From: RGIG3701 sp030530205 | GTDB lineage: Bacteria; Planctomycetota; Planctomycetia; Pirellulales; Thermoguttaceae | Direction: 5' to 3' | DNA length: 64,000 nt | Assembly: GCA_030530205.1 (NCBI GenBank) | Contig: JAUMVK010000002.1 | Span: 62,001 to 126,000, forward strand | Part shown: positions 49,906 to 56,832 of the stretch, in pieces | Layout of the letters: the number at the start of each line of letters is the position of its first letter | How positions within the stretch are numbered: position 1 is the first letter of the stretch | Made by a program: the position numbers and the translations under genes | The notes under the pieces: generated by a model | Databases searched by the model: none | Told to the model about the DNA's origin: nothing | What the model saw: the letters and a program-made list of their open reading frames with translations, nothing else

Positions 49906-49946
49906 TATTTGCGGGGGCTTTGAAATAATAAAAAAGGATAAAAAAG

Positions 49947-50018
49947 AGGTGACACCCGGACTCGAACCGGGGTAGGTTGATTTGCAATCAACTGCCTAAA
50001 CCACTTGGCTATGTCACC
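49947..50018 (-). tRNA. tRNA-Cys (GCA), copy 2
   Basis: 72 nt, identical to copy 1 except for one D-loop base (GTGGTTTAGG against GTGGCTTAGG). Same anticodon and same U73. The copies are 41 bp apart on the same strand. The AT-rich spacer has no visible promoter of its own. Confidence 0.95.
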
Positions 50019-50080
50019 TGAATCTGAATTGGATTTTACTCTATATTCGGATTTTGTCAAGTACCCGCTTAACAAATTTC

Positions 50081-50968
50081 TCAATTTTTTTTGGAATTAC
50101 CATATTTTTCGAGGAATGAAATGATTTTCTCCCGCATCTCAAGATTCGGCGCGTAATTATGCCCGAGACCGTTCAAAACGATGAACTCTTTCGGCTCGTT
50201 GAGACGCTCGAAAAGCCTCCGCCCGTTGCGGTACGGGACGGTCATGTCGGTCGGGTCGTGAAACTGAAGCGCTGGAACGTGAATTTTCGAGAGTTTCTCC
50301 GCGGAAGCGAAACGATTTTTCATCAGGAGCTTGGCCGGCAGGAAGGCGCAGTACGACTGAGCCGTATCGGGGACCGAGTCGAACGTCGAGAAAAGCATCA
50401 GCGCCGGCGTGCCGTCCTGAGCCAGATCGCTCGCCACGCCTCCACCCAGGGAATGCCCCATCAGTGCGACTGAGGTTTCCGGCTTTCCGACCTTTTCGGC
50501 CAGCCATTTCCTTGCGGCCCGGGCGTCGGAATAGACGGCGTTTTCGTTCAGTTCCTTCTTTTGACCTTCGCTGAACCCGTACGCGCGGTAATCAAACGTG
50601 AGCAGGGCGTAGCGGGACGGGCCGGTTTCGTGATCGAAGAAAATCCAGCCACTGGTGTACACGCAGTTCCCGCCGTTTCCGTGGCAGAAAAGGATCGGGA
50701 TCGTGTTCTCGTCGCAATAATCCCCCGATTGTACGAAGTAGCCGTGCAGTTTTCGCCCGTCGTCGCCGATGATGACCGCCTGTTCCGAGTTCGGGATGAT
50801 CACCGGCCGCGCTTCCAGAGGCATCGTCGCGTCCAACTGGTGCGGGTGGAAAACCAGATCGGTTTCGTGAGTTAAAATGACCAACGACGTGAGCGTGTAA
50901 AACGTGAATACGAGGAACATAAAAAAGGCCCCTAAAGTGATTAAACTGATTCGGGTGAATTTTTTCAT
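50081..50968 (-). CDS. Membrane-anchored alpha/beta hydrolase (BEM46-like)
   Basis: 295 aa. One N-terminal membrane helix (about 8-32: ISLITLGAFFMFLVFTFYTL) anchors the protein, with the catalytic part probably on the periplasmic side. Hydrolase features: oxyanion-type FCHGNGGN, FDYRAYGFSEG, nucleophile elbow ALMGHSLGGGVA, acid residue in FHDPTDMTVPYRNG and the His in NGLGHNYAP. The fold family includes esterases and lipases of broad specificity; no substrate can be given. No clear terminator was recognised between its stop (50081) and the tRNA-Cys genes. No promoter is evident. Confidence 0.85.
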   Translation of the reverse strand: MKKFTRISLITLGAFFMFLVFTFYTLTSLVILTHETDLVFHPHQLDATMPLEARPVIIPNSEQAVIIGDDGRKLHGYFVQSGDYCDENTIPILFCHGNGGNCVYTSGWIFFDHETGPSRYALLTFDYRAYGFSEGQKKELNENAVYSDARAARKWLAEKVGKPETSVALMGHSLGGGVASDLAQDGTPALMLFSTFDSVPDTAQSYCAFLPAKLLMKNRFASAEKLSKIHVPALQFHDPTDMTVPYRNGRRLFERLNEPKEFIVLNGLGHNYAPNLEMREKIISFLEKYGNSKKN

Positions 50969-51000
50969 GATTGTGTTTTAAAAAAAGGATTTCGATATTC

Positions 51001-51240
51001 GATTCGGAGGGCCGGCTTCCTCGCCGGTCAAGTTACGGGGACGACGCTTCCAGCGTCGTTTATCGGAGTGCGGCAATACAGCGCGTTAGCGCATTTGCCG
51101 CTTTCATTTAGCGATCTAAAAATGTAATGATTTAAAACGGGTTTGCACGTGAGGAAAGTCCAGCGTGTTTCAGCGGCAAATTCCTCTTTAATGCTGAGAG
51201 GGAAGGCGTTAATGGAGCACATGGCACGAAATTACGCTTA
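51001..51240. repeat. Intergenic region with palindromic repeat A and a GC palindrome
   Basis: ACGACGCTTCCAGCGTCGT (51041-51059) is a perfect copy of repeat A in the same orientation as 7101-7119. It is preceded by GGAGGGCCGGC and GCCGGTCAAGTTA, the same flank that precedes the copy at 7209-7227 in reverse. CAGCGCGTTAGCGCATT (51078 onward) is another palindrome. GAGGAAAGTCC at 51151-51161 looks like an RNase P core motif but nothing else of that RNA is present. No gene is seen. Confidence 0.6.
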
Positions 51241-51254
51241 GGTTGAAAAGCCTT

Positions 51255-54200
51255 TTAGTACTTCAAACTGGTAATTCCGGCTTTCAGCCCTTCCGCCTGA
51301 ACGGTGGCTTTGACCTCTTCGCTTTCAACGCCCGGTTTGCTCCGCAGGACCAGCATCGCTTTCCCGAAGAAGAGCGACTGCTCGGCGTCCGCGATCGTTT
51401 CGAAGCACATGGGGTTTCCGGCGTCGATCCCGACGATTTCCGCCGGGCCGGTCACGGAAGCCGTGACTTTCCGCGAGTCCCACGGGCAGGGCGTCCCGAG
51501 CGAATCGACCGCCTCGATCTGGACGTAAAGCAAATCGTCGCTCGAGGCGAATCGCGTTTTTTCAGGCGTCAAACGCACGGCTGCCGGTTCCCCCGCCGTC
51601 CGGACCGTCTCGCGGCCGATTTCCTTTCCGTCCCGGTACGCGACCGCTTCCAGAGTGCCCGGCTCGAACGGAACATCCTCCCAGCGGAGGCGGTATTTGT
51701 TGATCACCTCGTAGTACTCCGGAACGGCCTGCGGGTCCGAGGGGCGCGTCGTTCCAAAGTTCCACTCACGGACCGAGGCCCACGCACCGTTCAGAACCTC
51801 CCCGAACTGGAGCCGGAAGAAACGCGCGGTCTTCCCCTGAATGCCGGGGATCCTCATCTCACTTCCGTTGGTTTTCGGCAGCGGGATCGTTTCCCAGTTC
51901 TGGCCGTCCGGCGAGATTTCCAGCTTCACGTCGTAGTTGGAGCACTGCTTTTCAAAAACGATTTGCTGCGGTTTGAACGGGACCAGCTCGCCAAAATCGA
52001 CCATGAGCCACTCGTTCGGCGTTTTGTCCGACGCACACCAGCGGGTTTCGTACCGGCCGTCGAAAGCGTCTTTGGCAGCGTTCACCCCACGAGCGTGGAC
52101 TTCCTCGGAACTCGCCGAGAAACGGACCTTTTCGGGCCATAAATGCTCAGATTTCGCCGCCTGATTTTCAGCCTTGGGCGTTTCCTTGGCTTTTTTCCGG
52201 AAACCGAGCGACTTTCCGTTCAGGAAAAGCTCGGCCGAGTCGCCGTTCGTGTACACGTAAACCGGGACGATCTCCTCCCGGCCCTCCCAGTTCCAGTGCG
52301 GCAGAATGTGCACGGTCGTTTTTTCCGGCGCCCAGTAGGAACGGTAAAGGAAGAAACGGTCCTTCGGAATACCGCAGAGGTCCACGATCCCGAAGTAGCT
52401 CGACCGCGCCTGACGGTCAAACGGCGTCGGCTCGCCGATGTAATCGAAGCCGGTCCAGACGAATTCACCCGCAACGTAGCGATCGGTCTCCATCCGGTCA
52501 AAATCGACGTCCGGAATATCGCGCGGACCGCTGGCGGAAACCCAGTCGTAGCCATCGACCTGAAGGTTTTCGGAGTCGTAGCTCTCCTTGCAGATCGGGT
52601 GGGGAAGCTGGTAAAAACCGCGTGACGAAACGGCCGAGGCGGATTCCGTGTACAAAAGCGGCATTTGCGGGTAGCGTTCCCGCGCCTCGCGGTATTTCGC
52701 GCCGTAATTCCAGCCCGTGACGTCGAGCGAGTCCCTCACGTGGCTTTCCGGCCCGCAGGAACCCTCGACGAAGCAGCCAAGCCCCACCGGGCGCGTGCGG
52801 TCGAACTGGCGGAAGCACTCCGCGACGTGCTTTACCCGCTCCGGCGCGTCCAGATTCGGGTTGGAACCGCCCTTGATGTTCTGCTCAATGTCCCAGATCT
52901 CGTTCCCGATCGACCAGACGCAGACGCACGGGTGGTTCCGGTCGCGCTCCACGAAACGCCGCACCTGGCGCTTCGTGTAATCGTTGAAGAATTGCTGGTC
53001 GAGCAGATCGGACGTCCCGTCCCATTTATCGAACAGTTCGTCCCAGACGATGAAACCGAGCCGGTCGCAGAGGTCGAGGAACTCGCGGGACGGCGGATTG
53101 TGCGAGGTCCGGATCGCGTTGACGCCCATTTCTTTCATGATGCGCAGCTGACGTTCGATCGCAGCCGGATGGGCCGCTGAGCCGAGGATCCCCTGGTCGT
53201 GGTGAAGGTTCACGCCGTGAAGCTGGACACGCCGGCCGTTCAGGTGGAACCCGTCGTCGGCCGTCCACCCGATTTTCCGGATCCCGAACGGAACCGAAAG
53301 TTCGTCCTGGTCCACCCGAACCGTCACGCGGTAGAGTTTCGGCGAGTCCACGTCCCAGAGCACTGGCACGGGAACCGTCAGGAGGGCCTTGGCCGTTTCT
53401 TCGTTTAGCGTCACTTCCGGCTTGCATTCCACTACCTTCCCGTCCGGGTCGGTCAGCGTGAGGGTCAGATCCAGGTCTTTCATTTTAATCGCCGGGTGGC
53501 GAAGCGCGATCTGCGGCATAATATCGACCTGAACCACCGCTTTTTCAGCCGTGATTTCCGGGGTCGTGACGAAAACGGAGCCTTCCGGGAGCCACGTGCC
53601 GGGTGAGGTGAGGATCATTTTGACCGGCCGGTAAATCCCGGCTCCCGGGTACCAACGCGAGCCGTGCCGCCGCGTGTCGCACCGGACGAAAAGAACGTTT
53701 TCGCCCGCTTTAAGCATTTTCGTCGCATCGGCCTGGAAGCTCATGTAGCCGTAATCCCAGCCGCCGATGTAACCCGCGTTGAGGTAAACCTCCGGAAAAG
53801 CCATGCAGCCGCCGAAGTCGAACACGACGCGCTTTTTCGCTTCCTCTTCGGTGAGGTTGAAGGTTTTTACGTACCACCCCACGCCTCGCCAGGGGAGTTT
53901 GCCCTGACCACCCCACGTTTTCGGGTCGGTATCGAACGGGCCGTAAATCCCCCAGTCGTGCGGCAGACGGACGTCTTTCGCCTCCTCCAGCGGCTCCGGA
54001 ATGAACGGGGCGAAAGGTTTCCGCGCGTCGGGCGATTCGGCGTTCGTGACCGGTTCCCGGCGTTCCTTTCCGGCGGAGACTGGCGCGAACTTCCAGCCCT
54101 CGTTGAAATCGCGTATTTCACGGTACTGCGACTTGGGTTCCGGCTCAAGGACCGATTGGAAATCCGCGGCGGCGGTAGTCGTGTCGGCGTTCAGGGCGAG

Positions 54201-54260
54201 TTCCGTCAAAAGAGCGGCGGAAACGGAGTTTTGCAGGAATGTACGGCGCGTGATTTGCAT
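51255..54260 (-). CDS. GH2 beta-galactosidase-like enzyme with inserted discoidin module (copy 1)
   Basis: 1001 aa from ATG 54260, which gives a Tat signal (MQITRRTFLQNSVSAALL); a longer frame to 54479 would overlap the upstream gene. Domains: sugar-binding jelly roll (about 80-230: RLPHDWGIYGPFD; YVKTFNLTEEEAKKRVVFDF), Ig-like GH2 domain, TIM barrel with acid/base Glu454 (SIGNEIWD) and nucleophile Glu539 (YTESAS), then DUF4982 (VYTNGDSAELFLNGKSLGFR). An F5/8-type insert follows (ASSEEVHARGVNAAKDAFDG), and a final Ig-like domain. It acts on beta-linked galactose or a related sugar outside the cytoplasm. Tat export suggests folding before export. Third gene of an operon after TatD and a hypothetical protein (34-bp gap). 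Confidence 0.88.
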   Translation of the reverse strand: MQITRRTFLQNSVSAALLTELALNADTTTAAADFQSVLEPEPKSQYREIRDFNEGWKFAPVSAGKERREPVTNAESPDARKPFAPFIPEPLEEAKDVRLPHDWGIYGPFDTDPKTWGGQGKLPWRGVGWYVKTFNLTEEEAKKRVVFDFGGCMAFPEVYLNAGYIGGWDYGYMSFQADATKMLKAGENVLFVRCDTRRHGSRWYPGAGIYRPVKMILTSPGTWLPEGSVFVTTPEITAEKAVVQVDIMPQIALRHPAIKMKDLDLTLTLTDPDGKVVECKPEVTLNEETAKALLTVPVPVLWDVDSPKLYRVTVRVDQDELSVPFGIRKIGWTADDGFHLNGRRVQLHGVNLHHDQGILGSAAHPAAIERQLRIMKEMGVNAIRTSHNPPSREFLDLCDRLGFIVWDELFDKWDGTSDLLDQQFFNDYTKRQVRRFVERDRNHPCVCVWSIGNEIWDIEQNIKGGSNPNLDAPERVKHVAECFRQFDRTRPVGLGCFVEGSCGPESHVRDSLDVTGWNYGAKYREARERYPQMPLLYTESASAVSSRGFYQLPHPICKESYDSENLQVDGYDWVSASGPRDIPDVDFDRMETDRYVAGEFVWTGFDYIGEPTPFDRQARSSYFGIVDLCGIPKDRFFLYRSYWAPEKTTVHILPHWNWEGREEIVPVYVYTNGDSAELFLNGKSLGFRKKAKETPKAENQAAKSEHLWPEKVRFSASSEEVHARGVNAAKDAFDGRYETRWCASDKTPNEWLMVDFGELVPFKPQQIVFEKQCSNYDVKLEISPDGQNWETIPLPKTNGSEMRIPGIQGKTARFFRLQFGEVLNGAWASVREWNFGTTRPSDPQAVPEYYEVINKYRLRWEDVPFEPGTLEAVAYRDGKEIGRETVRTAGEPAAVRLTPEKTRFASSDDLLYVQIEAVDSLGTPCPWDSRKVTASVTGPAEIVGIDAGNPMCFETIADAEQSLFFGKAMLVLRSKPGVESEEVKATVQAEGLKAGITSLKY

Positions 54261-54294
54261 TTGGTTGACCTTTATTAAAATGGAGAGGAAATCT

Positions 54295-55026
54295 TTATTC
54301 CGCCATGCGCTTGAAGTATTGCTCGATCGCGTCCCGGTAATGAGGGGGAAAATCACGGCCCAGTTGTTGGAGCACTTCCTCGCGTTCCTTTTCGGGAAGG
54401 GATCCCCACGCTTTGCTGAAGTCCAGATCGCGTCGCGTGACGTTTCCGGGCCCTTTTCCACCGGCGATCTTTGCGTCACCCATCGGTTTGCCTGGTTTCA
54501 AAGAACGGCTTTGCATCCGCTTTTGCTGCTGGCGGGCCTGCTCTTCCAGTTCCTCGATCATGGAATCGAGCATTTCGACGATTTCCTCCTCGGATTTCTG
54601 GACTTTTTCGTCACCATTTCCGTGCCCGAGCTGGCGTTCCACGCCCTTCATTCTGCGGGAGATCATTTCGAGCGACTCGTCCTTGAGCGTTTCCAGGTCC
54701 TTGCGCATGAGGCGGCTCAGCGCGGAAAAACGGGCCGGAAGCTCAAAATCCGGCTTTTCAGCCAATGCGTCGAGCTGGTCCAGCGATTTCGTACACGCGT
54801 CCTTCTGAAAGAGCTGGTGCTCGCAGACCGCCCGGTAAAACCAGTACTCGGCCGCCTGTGACGGGTTTTCGTCTGAAAAGGACTCTGGATCAAGTTTCGT
54901 GAGTATTTCCAATGCCTGCTCAAAACGGTCGGCCCGAACCAGGTCGATCGCGGAAGAAAGATCAGCTTCTGCCGCGAAAATGGGGAGTGAAAGGCACAGA
55001 GTGAGGAAAAAAACGATCGGTTTCAT
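54295..55026 (-). CDS. Secreted TPR-containing planctomycete protein of unknown function
   Basis: 243 aa. Signal peptide MKPIVFFLTLCLSLPIFAAE. Residues 22-110 form TPR-like helices (VRADRFEQALEILTKLDPES; EYWFYRAVCEHQLFQKDACT). A Glu/Gln-rich coiled coil lies at about 125-170. The C-terminal block WGSLPEKEREEVLQQLGRDF followed by PPHYRDAIEQYFKRMAE is of a type seen in many planctomycete proteins that lie in von-Willebrand/BatA-type gene clusters, but none of those genes is here. It is in the middle of a minus-strand operon, 58 bp after TatD and 34 bp before GH2. Confidence 0.8.
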   Translation of the reverse strand: MKPIVFFLTLCLSLPIFAAEADLSSAIDLVRADRFEQALEILTKLDPESFSDENPSQAAEYWFYRAVCEHQLFQKDACTKSLDQLDALAEKPDFELPARFSALSRLMRKDLETLKDESLEMISRRMKGVERQLGHGNGDEKVQKSEEEIVEMLDSMIEELEEQARQQQKRMQSRSLKPGKPMGDAKIAGGKGPGNVTRRDLDFSKAWGSLPEKEREEVLQQLGRDFPPHYRDAIEQYFKRMAE

Positions 55027-55084
55027 CTTTGAAAAACGTGTAAAATTTGAAAATGGGTGAAGGAATGGAGCCCGGGCGGGGTTT

Positions 55085-55768
55085 TCATTCCGGTTTTTTT
55101 ATCGATTCGCAAAACGCCGTAAATCCTTGGGTCTGCTCCAGCGTCTCTGCGTCGGTTTCTGCCAAAATTCGGTCTGACGGCAACCGTTCCAAAAGCCCCC
55201 GCGTTTTCGGCGAGTTGAGCCGGGACCGTGAGGCGGTCAGTGAAAAGTAAACGTTCCAATCCAGCCCTTCGAGGAAATGGATCGCCTGTTCTGCCGAGCC
55301 ATTGAAACCATGAAGGATGATCGGAGTCTTTATAGGGCCAACGGTCTGTTGAATCAGACGCTCCGTCTCCTGCCACGCACGAACACAATGGATCGAAACG
55401 GGCCGTTTGAGCGTCACGGCGAGTTCCAACTGCGTGAGGAAAATCCTTTTTTGAAGTTCCCAGTCGGACCGAAGCGCGTCAAGTCCGATTTCACCGACTC
55501 CGGCGGTCGGGAAACTTTTAATCGTTTCGCACAGGCGCACCTCCCAGTTTGGTGAAAGGTCCTTGACATACCAGGGATGGATCCCGAAAAAGGGAACGAC
55601 TTCTGGCAACTCAGGGACGTTTCGCGCCCGCTCAATGGTTTGAAGCACGGACTCCCAGTCATCTTCCCGCGTGGCGTTCAGGCAGATCATCTTCGGGTTC
55701 CAGCCCGGAAATGGAGGCGTGGACGTCAAAAGTTCCGGGAAAAAATGAACATGGGCATCGGTCAACAT
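55085..55768 (-). CDS. TatD-family metal-dependent hydrolase
   Basis: 227 aa from ATG 55768 (MLTDAHVHFFPELL). Motifs for the two-metal amidohydrolase site: DAHVHF at the N-terminus, GEIGLDAL with the bridging Glu (about 92-99), SIHCVRAW, ILHGFNGS and the C-terminal LAETDAETL with the catalytic Asp. TatD enzymes are cytoplasmic Mg-dependent nucleases or deacylases. It is first in a probable operon with the TPR protein and GH2, and divergent from the histidine kinase gene, 120 bp away. The intervening DNA has a symmetric ATTATAGTAT (55846-55855) that could give -10 boxes in both directions, without good -35 boxes. Confidence 0.88.
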   Translation of the reverse strand: MLTDAHVHFFPELLTSTPPFPGWNPKMICLNATREDDWESVLQTIERARNVPELPEVVPFFGIHPWYVKDLSPNWEVRLCETIKSFPTAGVGEIGLDALRSDWELQKRIFLTQLELAVTLKRPVSIHCVRAWQETERLIQQTVGPIKTPIILHGFNGSAEQAIHFLEGLDWNVYFSLTASRSRLNSPKTRGLLERLPSDRILAETDAETLEQTQGFTAFCESIKKPE

Positions 55769-55888
55769 AGGGAGCGGAGGGAAACTCTGCGGGGGAAATG
55801 GCCTGGGGTGGCACAAAACCAAAAGGTTTGCCGATTTATTAAGGGATTATAGTATTGGCAATATTTTCAACCTGGAGCTTGAATTATT

Positions 55889-56671
55889 ATGACTGAATCC
55901 AATGAATCCGCGCTCACAAAGGAAGTGGAAGCGCTTCGTGAGGAAAATCTTGCACTTAAAAAACAAATACGTTCTGCCGCGGTCATGATTTCTCTTGGGG
56001 AGTTGGTTAGCACGACGACACACGAATTTAATAATGTACTGATGACCGTTCTGAATTACGCCAAAATGGGTTTGCGTCACGAGGATTCGCCAACACGACA
56101 AAACGCTTTTGAGAAAATTCTCAACGCGGGAAACCGGGCGGCAAAAATCACGTCGAGCGTTTTGGGAATGGCCCGCAACCGCTCGCCAAAACCCGAAGCA
56201 ACCGACCTGGAGCAGCTCACCGATGACGCGCTTTATTTGCTCGAGCGTGAGATGAACAAGTACCACATTTCGGTTATTAAGGAATTCGCGGAAAATGTAC
56301 CGGAAGCCCTTGTTAGTGGAAATCAGATCCAGCAAGTTCTTCTGAATCTTTTGATCAACGCGCGCCAGGCGATGCCCAACGGTGGGAATCTCGTCGTTCG
56401 GATCCAGTACGATCAGGAGGCAAACATGGTGGACCTGATCATTCGCGACTACGGGACCGGAATTCCGCAGGACGTTTTGCCGCATATTTTCGAGCCGTTC
56501 TTCTCGACGAAAACCGGCCCGGACGAAAGCGGAAAGGGCGGAACGGGCTTGGGGCTTTCCCTCTGCCGCGAAATCATCGAGGAACATTCCGGGAAAATTC
56601 AGGTGAAAAGCACGGTCGGAAAGGGGACCATGTTCACCATTAAACTCCCGGTCGCGCCGACGAATAGTTAG
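55889..56671 (+). CDS. Soluble sensor-type histidine kinase
   Basis: 260 aa. No membrane segment. An N-terminal coiled coil (ALTKEVEALREENLALKKQI) leads to the dimerisation/phosphoacceptor helix with His in STTTHEFNNVLMTVLNYAKM (about 47-66). The HATPase_c domain has N box QVLLNLLINARQAMPNGG, G1 DYGTGIPQD, F box FEPFFSTK and G2 GGTGLGLSLCREII. The phosphoacceptor box resembles NtrB-type kinases. No response regulator is adjacent, so the partner is elsewhere. There is no PAS or other sensor, so it probably senses through a partner protein. CTGGAG lies 11 bp before the ATG as a weak ribosome site. Confidence 0.9.
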   Translation: MTESNESALTKEVEALREENLALKKQIRSAAVMISLGELVSTTTHEFNNVLMTVLNYAKMGLRHEDSPTRQNAFEKILNAGNRAAKITSSVLGMARNRSPKPEATDLEQLTDDALYLLEREMNKYHISVIKEFAENVPEALVSGNQIQQVLLNLLINARQAMPNGGNLVVRIQYDQEANMVDLIIRDYGTGIPQDVLPHIFEPFFSTKTGPDESGKGGTGLGLSLCREIIEEHSGKIQVKSTVGKGTMFTIKLPVAPTNS

Positions 56672-56832
56672 GAGTGGGAAATTCTGGGAGTGGCTGGGAG
56701 TTTTCTGGGAGAGGCTGAGAAAGATTCCCAGCCTCTCTCAGAGACTCCCAGAGTTCCCCAGCAAATTCCCAGGAAACTCTCAGTAATTCGACCCGGCGCG
56801 TAATTTCGGCCTCCGGCCTCCATTACCGCCTT
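56672..56832. repeat. Imperfect palindrome of CTGGGAG / CTCCCAG units between convergent genes
   Basis: Several CTGGGAG units (56687-56715) are mirrored by CTCCCAG and TTCCCAG units (56725-56782). The best stem is GAGAGGCTG (56709-56717) with CAGCCTCTC (56729-56737). It may end transcription from both sides. 56790-56825 repeats the GCGTAATTTCGG...CCTCCATTACCGCC wording also found at 13150-13185 (GCGTAATTCCG...CTCCATTACCGCC). Confidence 0.55.

Noticed and set aside
7101..51059. CRISPR-like repeats
   Set aside because: The palindromic repeats are single and dispersed, with no regular spacers and no cas genes.
51151..51161. GAGGAAAGTCC, the hallmark of RNase P RNA
   Set aside because: No partner core motif or expected helices within the following 350 bases, and the space to the next gene is too short. 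A chance match.
54261..54479. Longer N-terminus for GH2 copy 1
   Set aside because: It would overlap the coding end of the upstream gene and hide a clean Tat signal peptide starting at 54260.
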